The notes under the pieces: generated by a model | Database searches by the model: none | Told to the model about the DNA's origin: nothing | The model's input: only the letters and a program-made list of their open reading frames with translations | Made by a program: the position numbers and the translations under genes | NCBI RefSeq assembly: GCF_900108185.1 | Contig: NZ_FNVA01000002.1 | Coordinates: 310,001 to 374,000 of the forward strand | From: Bryocella elongata | Lineage (GTDB): Bacteria; Acidobacteriota; Terriglobia; Terriglobales; Acidobacteriaceae | Direction: 5' to 3' | DNA: 64,000 nt | Shown: piece after piece, positions 1-7,943 of the stretch | How the letters are laid out: each line of letters begins with the position of its first letter | How positions within the stretch are numbered: the stretch's first letter is position 1

Positions 1-1
1 C

Positions 2-331
2 ACAAAGCCTCAGCCAACGGCCGTGCAGACGATCTGCGCGAGGGTGCAGGACCCTTCCACCACTGCGCTGCGTCTGGTGGTCGAACAGGGACAGCTGCGC
101 AGGGCCATGCCTGGCGTACCCTGGACGCTGCTGCTGGCTCTTCTCACCGTGCCGTGCAATATCGTGGTCTGGCAGGCCCTCTGGCGTGTCCTTGCCGGTG
201 ATGGTCTGAGTTCCAGCGAATCCGAGGACTGGTCCTCGCGCACGCTGCAGCGAACGATGGTGATTCCTCAGACCGGCAGCGTCAACGGCAGCTGGACCTT
301 TCCATCGTCGATGACCACGCACCGTCGCTAG
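2..331 (+). CDS. C-terminal part of an unrecognised protein, open at the left edge
   Basis: This frame is open from the first bases and ends at a TAG at 329-331, so only the last ~109 residues would be present. Third codon positions are G or C in roughly three quarters of codons, as in the neighbouring genes, which is the main reason to take it as coding. It has one hydrophobic stretch of about 20 residues (PWTLLLALLTVPCNIVVW) followed by a Ser/Thr-rich tail. I recognise no domain. A reverse-strand frame over 10-243 is also open but has less convincing composition. Identity and even coding status are uncertain; the left-hand neighbour sequence would settle it. Confidence 0.35.
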   Translation, partial: TKPQPTAVQTICARVQDPSTTALRLVVEQGQLRRAMPGVPWTLLLALLTVPCNIVVWQALWRVLAGDGLSSSESEDWSSRTLQRTMVIPQTGSVNGSWTFPSSMTTHRR

Positions 332-374
332 CGAGTCGCGATGCTCGCGACCTGTCTGCTGCGACAATAGAAGC

Positions 375-1076
375 ATGCTCATTCCTTCCATTGATCTGAT
401 GGGCGGCCGCATTGTGCAGCTCGTCCAGGGCGAGACCCTGAAGCTGGCGTTTGATGACTTCGAATACTGGATCGAACGCTTCTCGAAGTATCCGCTGGTG
501 CAGTTAATTGACCTCGATGCCGCGATGCGGCAGGGCTCGAACGCCGAGCTCGTTGCGATGATCTGCAAGCGGCTTCCATGTCAGGTGGGCGGCGGTCTGC
601 GCTCGGCCGAAGACGGCAAGCGGCTGCTGGACCTGGGTGCGAAGCGCGTGATCTACGGGTCATCGTTGTTTGGAACCTCGGAAGACGGCGAAGCACGCCG
701 CCACAAGCTCATCAGACTGGAGTTCGCCGAGGGCCTGAAGAAGGTGCTTGGCGAAGACGCGTTGTGCTTCTCCGTGGATACGAAGAAGGGCCAGGTGGCG
801 GTGAAGGGCTGGAAGGACTCGGTCGCGCTCACACCGGAAGAGGCCGTGACGTGGCTGGAGGACTCCTGCTCGGCGTTCCTTTACACCCACGTGGACACCG
901 AAGGCACGATGAGCGGTTTCCCGATTGACGTGGCTGCGATTCTCAGGTCGACGACGGCGAAGCAGCTGATCGTAGCCGGGGGAATCAAAGAGCAGCGCGA
1001 GATCGACGAGCTGGACGCCATGGGCGTGGACGCCGTCGCGGGCATGGCGGTCTACTCGGGAGCGATGGACGCGTAA
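375..1076 (+). CDS. hisA: HisA-like phosphoribosyl isomerase (ProFAR isomerase family)
   Basis: A 233-residue (beta/alpha)8 protein of the HisA/HisF family. HisA converts ProFAR to PRFAR in histidine synthesis by an Amadori rearrangement. The N-terminal strand IPSIDLMGGRIVQL carries the expected first catalytic Asp (D7), and the second appears in CFSVDTKKG. Phosphate-binding Gly motifs are present in CQVGGGLRS and IVAGGIKEQREID. Length is a little under the usual 240-250. No other his gene lies nearby, so it may be a stand-alone hisA or a paralogue with a related substrate. ATG at 375 is chosen because the hallmark strand starts at once. A hairpin follows 40 bp after the stop. Confidence 0.82.
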   Translation: MLIPSIDLMGGRIVQLVQGETLKLAFDDFEYWIERFSKYPLVQLIDLDAAMRQGSNAELVAMICKRLPCQVGGGLRSAEDGKRLLDLGAKRVIYGSSLFGTSEDGEARRHKLIRLEFAEGLKKVLGEDALCFSVDTKKGQVAVKGWKDSVALTPEEAVTWLEDSCSAFLYTHVDTEGTMSGFPIDVAAILRSTTAKQLIVAGGIKEQREIDELDAMGVDAVAGMAVYSGAMDA

Positions 1077-1116
1077 GCCACGCAGGCTGCACGAATTTTC
1101 ATTGAAGCGTTTCGAG

Positions 1117-1141
1117 CCACGGGCCGATAAGTGGCCCGTGG
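1117..1141 (+). terminator. Hairpin downstream of the hisA-like gene
   Basis: A perfect 9-bp stem (CCACGGGCC at 1117-1125 with GGCCCGTGG at 1133-1141) and a 7-base loop lie 40 bp after the stop codon. No T-run follows, so it is terminator-like rather than a classic intrinsic terminator. Confidence 0.45.
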
Positions 1142-1205
1142 GGCACCCGTGCTGCGGAAGATGCCCCGGCTTGCGCCCAAGGCGCGAGAACGAGGTGGGA
1201 TTCCA

Positions 1206-1367
1206 GTGAACGTGGGCAACGAGTACGGGTTGATCGAAGAGCCGCGAGGCATGGTGGAGCGGTTCTTCTCGGGCGACAGTCTATTGTGGACCCAGGCCGC
1301 CATCGCCGTCATTGCGGCGGCAGGCGTGCTGATTCTCGCAATCATCGTGCAGACGATCTTCTTCTAG
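1206..1367 (+). CDS. Small single-span membrane protein, unknown function
   Basis: From GTG at 1206 this encodes about 53 residues: a polar N-terminus (NEYGLIEEPRGMVERFFSGD) and one C-terminal membrane helix (AAIAVIAAAGVLILAIIVQTIFF), a tail-anchored layout. The frame is open back to 1131, but that start would lie inside the hairpin at 1117-1141, so I prefer the internal GTG; ATG at 1251 is another option. No family is recognised. It is convergent with the VWFA gene at 1390, with 22 bp between them. Confidence 0.5.
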   Translation: MNVGNEYGLIEEPRGMVERFFSGDSLLWTQAAIAVIAAAGVLILAIIVQTIFF

Positions 1368-1389
1368 GCCTGGATGGCGGAATCGATTC

Positions 1390-2529
1390 CTACTGGTTCC
1401 CGGTAGGGTCGTCGCCACCCGGCACAGCGTAGTACCCCTTGCGGGCCTGGATCTTCAGTCCCTTGCCGCAGTCCATCTCGATCTTGCGGAACTTGCCGTC
1501 GGCGGTCTTGTTGGTGGGCGTGTAGCTGGCGATGTACTGCGAGCGGAGTTCATCCTGGATCTGGTCGAAGGCGTCGTCAAGCTTGCGGCCGTTGTTGCCG
1601 ACGTTGATCACGCGGCCTCCGGTCTGCTCCGCAATCTGGCTCATCGCTCCCGAGCCCATGTAGATCTCGCCGTACGACGCGTACATGGCGCGGTCGGCGA
1701 TGAGGATGGGGTAGACGATGACGTTGGCCTTTTGCGCGGCCTCGATGGCGTCCTTGATGCGGTACTGCGAGCCCTGGTCCTGACCGTCGGTGAGCACGAT
1801 GATGACCTTGCGGCCGGCCTGGGTCTGGAGCTTCTCCGTGGAGGCCAGGTGGATGGCGTCGTAGAGCAGGGTGCCGCGCGGGTTCGAGGTGGGGAACGGT
1901 CCGCCGCCGATGCCGGGGACGCCTGCCGAGCTGGAAGCCTCGTTGATGGAAGCCTTGTTGATGGCTCGGGTGAGCTCGCGGGGCGAGTTGGTGAAGTCGG
2001 CGAGCTCATCGACGTTCACGTCGAAGGAGATGAGGAAGGCCTCGTCCTTGGGGGTGATGACCTCGCGGAGGAAGCGTGAGCCGGCGTCCTGTTCGAGGGG
2101 AAGGACGTGCTCCTGGGAGCCGGAGGTGTCGAGGAGGATGCCGATGGTGAGCGGGAGATTCTTCTCGAGCGTGAGGCGCTTGATGGTCTGCGGGGTCTTG
2201 TCCTCGGCGATCTGGCAGGAGTCCTTGCTCAGGCTGGTAACGAACCCACCCTTGTCGCGGACGGAGAAGTACACGTCGACGAGGTTGACGTTGACCTTGA
2301 GGGTCTGGCCGTCGTGAAGGATCGGGCCTTCATCGGAGGGCGCCGCGGCCGTCGAGGGCGGCGGCGGAGCGTCCACGGAGGGAGCGCACTGCCCGTGCAG
2401 CGCTGCCGGCGTCAGCAGCAGGCCCGCGGCGAGGCTCAGCGAGGCCATCGCTGGCAGGATGGTAGAGGGCGTCGAGAATGCAGAAGGCAGCAGGGAGACG
2501 GGGAATCGGCGAGTAGGCTGAAGCGGCAT
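1390..2529 (-). CDS. Acidobacterial-type VWFA domain protein (secreted)
   Basis: About 379 residues with a hydrophobic export signal ending near ALHGQ, then a von Willebrand factor A domain of the acidobacterial TIGR03436 type. The domain begins with VDVYFSVRDKGG, carries the metal-site motif DTSGS (intact DxSxS) in ILLDTSGSQEHV, has VIIVLTDGQDQGS mid-domain, and ends in the usual SQYIASYTP...RKGYYA segment. Such proteins are probably extracytoplasmic adhesion or ligand-binding proteins; the ligand is unknown. ATG at 2529 is chosen, but the frame is open upstream, and an ATG at 2721 starts another signal-like stretch (MRVTGFRSLAVMVLFALTL), so the start is uncertain. It is divergent from the related gene at 2847. 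Confidence 0.85.
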   Translation of the reverse strand: MPLQPTRRFPVSLLPSAFSTPSTILPAMASLSLAAGLLLTPAALHGQCAPSVDAPPPPSTAAAPSDEGPILHDGQTLKVNVNLVDVYFSVRDKGGFVTSLSKDSCQIAEDKTPQTIKRLTLEKNLPLTIGILLDTSGSQEHVLPLEQDAGSRFLREVITPKDEAFLISFDVNVDELADFTNSPRELTRAINKASINEASSSAGVPGIGGGPFPTSNPRGTLLYDAIHLASTEKLQTQAGRKVIIVLTDGQDQGSQYRIKDAIEAAQKANVIVYPILIADRAMYASYGEIYMGSGAMSQIAEQTGGRVINVGNNGRKLDDAFDQIQDELRSQYIASYTPTNKTADGKFRKIEMDCGKGLKIQARKGYYAVPGGDDPTGNQ

Positions 2530-2846
2530 GGGGTCTCTCGCCCTATTAGACGGGTTGGCGGGCTGTTTTGGCGACACAATCGGCATCCGGCGGGCGGGGC
2601 GTCGCCCGATGATGCAGTTTGGGGGCGATCCGGTGGGAATCCCGCGCAACGTTGCGGTGGGGTCAAGCGTCAGAGCAAATAGAACCATCACCGCGAGAGA
2701 ACGGAAGCCGGTCACGCGCATGCGCTTCCGATACGTTTGAGCGGGTAGGGTTGCGTTGATTTTGTTGATACTCTCAAAGGGTATTTTGAACCACAGGCAT
2801 TTGAAGCCGGGACCAAAACTGGTCACGGAGGCTGAAAAGAGGACGT
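2530..2846. promoter_or_regulatory. Intergenic region between two divergent VWFA genes
   Basis: This 317-bp region should hold the promoters of both VWFA genes. The right half is noticeably AT-richer (2755-2790: TTGATT, then TATTTT 20 bp later), which could be a weak promoter for the plus-strand gene, but the spacing is poor. The left part could instead be coding if the minus-strand gene starts at 2721. Confidence 0.3.
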
Positions 2847-4220
2847 ATGGCGTTGGGCACCACATTGAAGACGACGGGCATGGTGATGGCAACAGTGCTC
2901 ACACTGGCTATCGCAGGCGGAACCGCCGCAGCACAGGGCGGTCAGCAGAGCATCCCGGACGCTCCGCGGCCACAGACGCTGCCTGATCTCAACACTGTGA
3001 CTCCCGTGGGCCAGGCGCTGCCTGCGACCCCTCCAGCGCAGGCGTCCACCCCTGCCGAAGACAAGGCCGCCGAAGCCCAGGCCGTGAAGGAGAACGGGGG
3101 GATCGCTCCCTCCGGCAAGTTGCCAACCTCGGCCACCAAGGAGCAGACGGAGGACGAGGACGGTCCGGTGCCCATGCCTACGGGCCCGGAGAGCTCTGCA
3201 TCCATCATCCGGGTGCACGTCAACTTCGTGCAGGTCCCAGTCACGGTGAAGGACTCCAAAGGCAAGTTGTACCCCGGCCTGACGTGGCGCGACTTCCGGG
3301 TCTTCGAGAACGGTGTGCGCAAGAACATCACCTACTGGTCCTCGGATCCGTTCCCGATCTCTGTAGCGCTGGTCGTCGACCAGAGCGTGGACTTCCAGAC
3401 GATGGAGAAGGTGAACACCTCGCTGCACGCTCTGCAGGGTGCGTTCACTCCATACGACGAGATGGCGGTCTTCACCTACAACAACGGTGTCACCGAGCAG
3501 ACCAACTTCACCGCCGCGCAGAGTCAGCGTCTCGCCGTGGTGCTGGATCGCTCCAAGACCGCTGGACGCGACCAGGTCTGGTATGGAGCCGGCCCGCTTG
3601 GTCAGACGACCTACAAGAACGGCTTCGACGTCGATCCCAACACCAGCCCCACGCATTCGGCGGCTGGCAATGGGACGGTCTACCCGGAGAAGGAGTTCCA
3701 CACCCTCAACGACGCGATCCTGACGGCTGCAGCGGCACTGGCGAAGACGCCGAACAATCGCCGCCGCGTTCTGTTCGTGATCTCCGACGGCAAGGAGTAC
3801 GGCTCCAAGTCCAAGGAGAAGGACGTCATCAAGTTCCTGCAGGCGCACAGCATCGCGGTCTACGCCACGCTGGTGGGCGACTCCAGCGTTCCGGGCATGG
3901 GTTTCCTCGACCGCATCCACCTCCCGCTGACGATGCGAGACAACGTGTTGCCGCGCTATGCCGCCGCCACTGGCGGGCAGTGCGATCCGGAGTTCCGCCC
4001 CAAGGGGATCGAGGAGAGCTTCGCGAAGATCAGCGAAGAGGTCCGCTCGCAGTACACGCTCGGTTACTACTCGAACGAGAGCGTGCTGGACGGCAAGTAC
4101 CGCACCGTCGAGGTGCGCGTCCTTCGGCCGAATCTGGAGATCATCTCCAAGAAGGGGTACTACCCCACGGCGAGCGCCAGCTCGATCACTCCGCCGTCGT
4201 CCAACGCGCCCACGCCCTAG
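2847..4220 (+). CDS. Acidobacterial-type VWFA domain protein with degenerate metal site
   Basis: A 457-residue protein with a clear signal peptide (cleavage likely near GGTAAAQG), a Pro/Ala/Glu-rich linker to about residue 115, then a TIGR03436-type VWFA domain. The domain opens with IRVHVNFVQVPVTVKDSKG and ends with RSQYTLGYYSNE...KKGYYPT. The metal-site position reads VVDQSVD rather than DxSxS, so the third ligand is Asp instead of Ser. RRRVLFVISDGKEYGS matches the mid-domain strand. It pairs head-to-head with the VWFA gene at 1390-2529. The EamA permease starts 5 bp after its stop, so the two are probably co-transcribed. Confidence 0.85.
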   Translation: MALGTTLKTTGMVMATVLTLAIAGGTAAAQGGQQSIPDAPRPQTLPDLNTVTPVGQALPATPPAQASTPAEDKAAEAQAVKENGGIAPSGKLPTSATKEQTEDEDGPVPMPTGPESSASIIRVHVNFVQVPVTVKDSKGKLYPGLTWRDFRVFENGVRKNITYWSSDPFPISVALVVDQSVDFQTMEKVNTSLHALQGAFTPYDEMAVFTYNNGVTEQTNFTAAQSQRLAVVLDRSKTAGRDQVWYGAGPLGQTTYKNGFDVDPNTSPTHSAAGNGTVYPEKEFHTLNDAILTAAAALAKTPNNRRRVLFVISDGKEYGSKSKEKDVIKFLQAHSIAVYATLVGDSSVPGMGFLDRIHLPLTMRDNVLPRYAAATGGQCDPEFRPKGIEESFAKISEEVRSQYTLGYYSNESVLDGKYRTVEVRVLRPNLEIISKKGYYPTASASSITPPSSNAPTP

Positions 4221-4225
4221 TCAGG

Positions 4226-5125
4226 ATGCCGTTTCCTTCCAATGCATTTGTAGCTCTCGCTGCCGCCGCCTCCTGGGGCGGCGGTGACTTTTCCGGCGGC
4301 ATGGGCGCGAAGTACGCAGCCGAAGACGCGGGCGACGCCACGCGCGGCGCGCTGCGGGTGGTCATCGTGGGCCATGCCACGAGTCTCGCCGTGCTGCTGG
4401 CGGTTCTCTTCGCCCTGCATGCGGTGTGGCCGCTAGGCGCGCCCATGTACTGGGCCCTGGCGGCAGGCTCTGCCGCGGCAGTCTCCCTCACCGCGTTCTA
4501 TATCGCGCTCTCACGCGGGGAAATGGGCGTCTCCGCTGCCCTAAGCGGACTGCTGGCGGCGGCCATTCCTGCGCTGGTCTCAGCCTTCGTGGAAGGCCGG
4601 CCCGGAGCCTTGACGATCGCTGGCTTCGTCCTGGCTGGCGCAGCCATCTGGGCCATCGCAGCGGGGCCTTCGCCGGAGAATGCCGACGGTGCCGCGGCAA
4701 AGGGCACGATGACCCTCGCGCTCATCGGCGGTGTGGGTTTCGGCTTCTATTTCACTGCGCTGAAGTTCGCGAACCCGTTAGGTGTGCTGGAGCCGATCGC
4801 GCTGGCCCGCTCCTCGAGCCTTGCAACCTGCCTTGTGCTCCTGGCCGGATATTCCATCTTCAGCAAGGCAAGGTCGCCGAAGCGATGGCTCAGCCGCAAC
4901 GCGGTGGCCTGGGCCATGGGGATCGCGCTGCTGGATACGGGCGGTAACCTGCTCTTCGTGGCTTCCACGCGGCTGGGACGGTTGGACGTGGCGTCTGTGC
5001 TGGCGAGCCTGTATCCGGCAGGGACGATCCTGCTCGCGGCCTGGCGCCTGCACGAGCGGCCGACGCGAAGGCAGCTCGGCGGGATGCTGCTGGCTCTGGG
5101 CGCGGTGGTGATGATTACGTTGTAG
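4226..5125 (+). CDS. EamA/DMT-family permease
   Basis: A 299-residue integral membrane protein with about ten hydrophobic segments in two similar halves (roughly residues 3-145 and 150-295), the two-EamA layout of the drug/metabolite transporter superfamily. These carry small metabolites or amino acids across the inner membrane; the substrate cannot be read from sequence. ATG at 4226, 5 bp after the upstream VWFA stop, gives full family length. The frame is open far upstream only because it runs through the VWFA gene in another phase. It ends 6 bp from the convergent gene at 5132. Confidence 0.85.
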   Translation: MPFPSNAFVALAAAASWGGGDFSGGMGAKYAAEDAGDATRGALRVVIVGHATSLAVLLAVLFALHAVWPLGAPMYWALAAGSAAAVSLTAFYIALSRGEMGVSAALSGLLAAAIPALVSAFVEGRPGALTIAGFVLAGAAIWAIAAGPSPENADGAAAKGTMTLALIGGVGFGFYFTALKFANPLGVLEPIALARSSSLATCLVLLAGYSIFSKARSPKRWLSRNAVAWAMGIALLDTGGNLLFVASTRLGRLDVASVLASLYPAGTILLAAWRLHERPTRRQLGGMLLALGAVVMITL

Positions 5126-5131
5126 GCGGGG

Positions 5132-5341
5132 CTAAGCCGCCGGTGTGGATTTCCAGCGTGAGAACGCCAGCACGTAGAGCGCGATGATGTTGGCCATGGG
5201 GACGAGCATCAGGAGCGAGAGCGCCGCTGGGAAGCCGGCCTTCTTGAAGATCATCCAGAACGGCAGGACGACCAGCGCGGAAAAAGGTAGCCCGAAGATC
5301 ATCAGGATCAGCAGGTGCGCTGGCTGGAATAACTCGCCCAT
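5132..5341 (-). CDS. Small two-helix membrane protein with a TatA-like N-terminus
   Basis: A 69-residue protein starting MGELFQPAHLLILMIFG, almost the same as the first residues of TatA in this window (MGELFQPTHLLVIGVI, gene at 6453). The two then diverge completely. This protein continues with two strongly hydrophobic segments (about 8-30 and 38-60) and has no TatA hinge (FGGKKLPEL) or amphipathic helix, so it is unlikely to be a working Tat pore subunit. ATG at 5341 is set by the shared N-terminus. It lies downstream of the PPK2 gene on the same strand, with 65 bp between. Confidence 0.6.
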   Translation of the reverse strand: MGELFQPAHLLILMIFGLPFSALVVLPFWMIFKKAGFPAALSLLMLVPMANIIALYVLAFSRWKSTPAA

Positions 5342-5406
5342 GGTGTAGACCTCTGCGTGGAATGAGCTACAAATAACCGAGCATTCCAAAGAAGTCCAGC
5401 AAATTC

Positions 5407-6315
5407 CTACTGGCTCTTCTTCCCGTAGCTCATCGAATCGGCATCCGGCGCACGCTTTTCGCGGTCGGTGCGGATCTTCACCTGCTTCGCTGCCGCCTTG
5501 GGGCTCTCCTTGCCCAGCTTGATGCCGCTGGGGTCGAAGGTGGCCACCGGGTACTCGAGCTTCATCGAGCTCAACGCATCGACGAGAATCTTCGAGATCG
5601 CGAGGTTGCGGTACCACTTGTGGTCGGCGGGGATGACGAACCACGGTGCGTGCTTCGGGCTGGTGTGGCGCAGGATCTCCTCGTAAGCCTGCTGATACTT
5701 CGGCCAGAAAGGCCGCTCCTCAAAGTCCGCGGGAGATAGCTTCCAGTGCTTGGAGGGCGTGTCGATGCGCTCCTGCAGGCGCTGGGTCTGCTCCCCGTGG
5801 GAGATGTGCAGGAAGAACTTGAGGATCACCACACCGTTGTCGGTAAGCGTCTGCTCCCACTCGTTGATGTCTTTGAAGCGGAGGCGGCGCTGCTTGTCGC
5901 TGAGCGTGCCATGGACCCAGGGTGAGAGCACATCCTCGTAGTGCGAGCGGTTGAAGATGCCGATCATGCCGCGCGGCGGCACCTGCGCGTGACAGCGCCA
6001 CAGAAAATCATGCCGCGCCTCGATCGGCGTGGGCACCTTGAAGCTGGCGACCTGGCAGCCCTGCGGGTTCACGCCGGAGAAGATGTGCTTGATGGTGCCG
6101 TCCTTGCCGGCGGTGTCCATGCCTTGCAGCACCAGCAGAACGGACCTGGACTGAGCGGCGTAGAAGCGCTCCTGCAGGTCCTCGAGCCTGGTGCGGTGCT
6201 CGACGAAGACGGCCTGGGCGGCGCCTTCGTTGAGGCCGTCGTGCGCGCTCGTGGAGTGCGAGGACAAGCGGACCTTCGTATGCGGCTTGATCAGGTACGG
6301 GCTCTTCAGCTTCAT
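5407..6315 (-). CDS. ppk2: Polyphosphate:nucleotide phosphotransferase, PPK2 family
   Basis: A 302-residue P-loop kinase of the PPK2 family, which moves phosphate between polyphosphate and nucleoside mono- or diphosphates in the cytoplasm. Walker A is QGMDTAGKDG (residues 64-73) and the Walker B region is GIFNRSHYEDV (about 119-129), both typical of PPK2. PPRGMIGIFNR and WEQTLTDNGVVILKFFLHIS are further family signatures. The C-terminus has a short Lys-rich tail. Whether it prefers AMP/ADP or GDP cannot be told. A four-unit heptamer array (6326-6353) sits 10 bp upstream of the ATG. It lies between tatA and the TatA-like small gene on the same strand. Confidence 0.9.
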   Translation of the reverse strand: MKLKSPYLIKPHTKVRLSSHSTSAHDGLNEGAAQAVFVEHRTRLEDLQERFYAAQSRSVLLVLQGMDTAGKDGTIKHIFSGVNPQGCQVASFKVPTPIEARHDFLWRCHAQVPPRGMIGIFNRSHYEDVLSPWVHGTLSDKQRRLRFKDINEWEQTLTDNGVVILKFFLHISHGEQTQRLQERIDTPSKHWKLSPADFEERPFWPKYQQAYEEILRHTSPKHAPWFVIPADHKWYRNLAISKILVDALSSMKLEYPVATFDPSGIKLGKESPKAAAKQVKIRTDREKRAPDADSMSYGKKSQ

Positions 6316-6325
6316 TCAAAGAGAG

Positions 6326-6353
6326 ATGCGAGATACGGGATGCGAGATGCGAG
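6326..6353. repeat. Heptamer array, 4 units, upstream of ppk2
   Basis: Four consecutive 7-bp units (ATGCGAG, ATACGGG, ATGCGAG, ATGCGAG) lie 10 bp 5' of the ppk2 start. The same unit recurs in the 21-copy array at 56336-56482. Confidence 0.8.
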
Positions 6354-6382
6354 GGGAGGTGCGGGCGGATGTCCGGACGCAG

Positions 6383-6404
6383 AAAAGCCCGGCATCTGCC
6401 GGGC
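6383..6404 (-). terminator. Intrinsic terminator of tatA
   Basis: Read on the minus strand, GCCCGGCA, a 2-base loop and TGCCGGGC form an 8-bp perfect stem directly followed by TTTT (6386-6383). It lies 49 bp after the tatA stop. Confidence 0.75.
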
Positions 6405-6452
6405 CTCTCGAAGAGCCTGATGTTTCGCCGCTGGATGCGGCTGGCCGCGCGG

Positions 6453-6677
6453 TTACGCGACGGGGGGCTTGGTTGCGTCTTCGGCCTTGGGAGTCACGAC
6501 GTGTGCGGTCTCGCCGGGCTTGGCCGGATCCTCGGTAACGCCCTTCATGCCTTCCTTGAAGCCGCGCAGGCCTTCGCCCAGACCCTTACCGAGCTCCGGC
6601 AGCTTCTTGCCGCCGAACAGTACAAGCAGGATCACGCCGATCACGAGCAGATGTGTAGGCTGGAAAAGTTCACCCAT
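6453..6677 (-). CDS. tatA: Sec-independent translocase subunit TatA
   Basis: A 74-residue protein with the TatA/E plan: a short N-terminal membrane helix (HLLVIGVILLVLFGG), the hinge FGGKKLPELGKGLGEGLRGFK leading to an amphipathic helix, and an acidic/Pro-rich tail. TatA oligomers open the twin-arginine pathway for folded proteins; the amidase at 14853 has a likely Tat signal. ATG at 6677 has a GGAG 7-8 bases upstream and sets the start within a longer open frame. tatB and tatC are not in the window. An intrinsic terminator follows at 6383-6404. Confidence 0.9.
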   Translation of the reverse strand: MGELFQPTHLLVIGVILLVLFGGKKLPELGKGLGEGLRGFKEGMKGVTEDPAKPGETAHVVTPKAEDATKPPVA

Positions 6678-6971
6678 AAAAAGACTCCGGGCCGCGCAGA
6701 CGCGGACTCCGAACATTGTCGCACGTTTGGGGTTCAGCGGGCATGTGCGCTGCCGCACAGCGTTTTGCTTCGTCCAACAGGGCAAGAGTTAATCGTGCGA
6801 GATCGCCATACAGATGGCCGGATCGGGCCGAAGACGCCCGCGCCGGTATATCCTTGAGGCACGGACACCAAAGCTGGGCCGCCCTGTGGGCTGCTCGCGG
6901 TACAGGCAGGTTCGAAGGCGCCCCGGCGCTATTTTTTACGGCGCACACCACGAGGGCGCGGTTTGAGGACG
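6678..6971. other. Intergenic region between divergent tatA and an outer-membrane protein gene
   Basis: About 290 bp that must contain both promoters. I see no convincing gene, palindrome or repeat; the open frames here lack recognisable sequence. Confidence 0.4.
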
Positions 6972-7790
6972 ATGCTGCACAAGACATTCATGCGTTCAGA
7001 CACGGCGATGCGTAACACCACGAGCTCGCTGGCAACCAAGTTGACTTCGCGTAAAGCCGCGACCCTGCTGCTGGCCCTGGCCGGCGTGATTGGCGGCGCT
7101 GCGGGCGCCCAGGTTGTTGCTGCACCCGGCACGGCGCCCATGCAGCCCAAACCCGTGGCCCAGCTGACGGCCTACACCGGCCCCAAGTACAACAACCGCT
7201 ATGAGCTCTTCGGCGGCCTCAGCTTCATGAACGGCCAGGCCGGACAGAATCTGCAGTCGAAGTACAACATGGGCGGCGGCGAAGGCCAGTTCACCTACTG
7301 GCTGGGCAAGGGGCCTGTAAGCCGCCTCGGTGTGCTTGGGGACTACCGCTTCGAAGCGGGCACCACGCCGACAATCCCGAATCCCGGCAATGCGCAGAAC
7401 GTCCACCTTAACCGCGTGCTCGTCATGCAGCACGTCTTCTCGGGCGGCGTGGTCTATCGCGGCTTCAAGAATCGTTACTTCGCCATCGATTACCACGCAC
7501 AGGCTGGCGCCTCGCACGGCATCTTCGACCACGCGACGCAGAACTACCCTGGCGGAAGCCCCGTCTCTGCCTGCCCCGCGCAGCAGACGGCAGGACAGAC
7601 CGGCAACCTCGGCCTGTACTGCAACAGCACAGCTCCCTGGGGTGCGGTCGGTGGTTCGATCGACTTCAACCAGAGCAGCCGTTTCGCGGTGCGCCTCTCG
7701 CCGGACATGATCTTCGAGCACTTCGGCACCGAGACCCGCGAGTACTTCTCGCTCGGCGGTGGTATCCTGTGGCGCTTCGGCGCGCGGTAG
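6972..7790 (+). CDS. Outer-membrane beta-barrel family protein, unknown ligand
   Basis: About 272 residues: a basic N-terminus, a hydrophobic signal (AATLLLALAGVIGGAAGAQ) and then alternating strands rich in aromatic residues and Gly (RYELFGGLSFMNG, GGGEGQFTYWLG, GVLGDYRFEAGT), ending in YFSLGGGILWRFGAR, a typical barrel-closing strand. This suits an 8-strand OmpA/OmpW-like porin fold. Several starts are possible: TTG 6963, ATG 6972, ATG 6990 and ATG 7008; 7008 would give the most normal signal peptide, and none has a well-spaced Shine-Dalgarno. The transcript should end at the strong terminator 31 bp downstream. Confidence 0.7.
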   Translation: MLHKTFMRSDTAMRNTTSSLATKLTSRKAATLLLALAGVIGGAAGAQVVAAPGTAPMQPKPVAQLTAYTGPKYNNRYELFGGLSFMNGQAGQNLQSKYNMGGGEGQFTYWLGKGPVSRLGVLGDYRFEAGTTPTIPNPGNAQNVHLNRVLVMQHVFSGGVVYRGFKNRYFAIDYHAQAGASHGIFDHATQNYPGGSPVSACPAQQTAGQTGNLGLYCNSTAPWGAVGGSIDFNQSSRFAVRLSPDMIFEHFGTETREYFSLGGGILWRFGAR

Positions 7791-7820
7791 GGAGAAGCGG
7801 TTTTCCGTTCTCCGTTGTCG

Positions 7821-7853
7821 CGAAGACCCTCCTCTGGAGGGTCTTCGTCTTTT
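7821..7853 (+). terminator. Intrinsic terminator after the outer-membrane protein gene
   Basis: A 12-bp perfect stem (CGAAGACCCTCC with GGAGGGTCTTCG) and a 3-base loop are followed at once by TCTTTT. Confidence 0.9.
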
Positions 7854-7866
7854 CGAACGAAACATG

Positions 7867-7915
7867 AGAGCTAAGAGCTAAGAGCTGAGAACGGAAAACT
7901 GAGAACGGAAAACGG
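7867..7915. repeat. Heptamer array, 7 units
   Basis: Seven 7-bp purine-rich units (AGAGCTA twice, AGAGCTG, AGAACGG, AAAACTG, AGAACGG, AAAACGG) lie between the terminator at 7821 and the convergent GNAT gene. Sequence drifts along the array while the 7-bp period holds. Confidence 0.75.
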
Positions 7916-7943
7916 AGAAAGTCCAACCCCTCCCACCCTCGCC

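Noticed and set aside
3284-4225. An N-terminal extension of the EamA permease through the VWFA gene
   Set aside because: The extension is an out-of-phase reading of the VWFA gene; the permease is complete from 4226.
6678-6971. A small gene in the tatA/outer-membrane protein gap
   Set aside because: Frames are short, Cys/Arg/Ala-rich and without a ribosome site.
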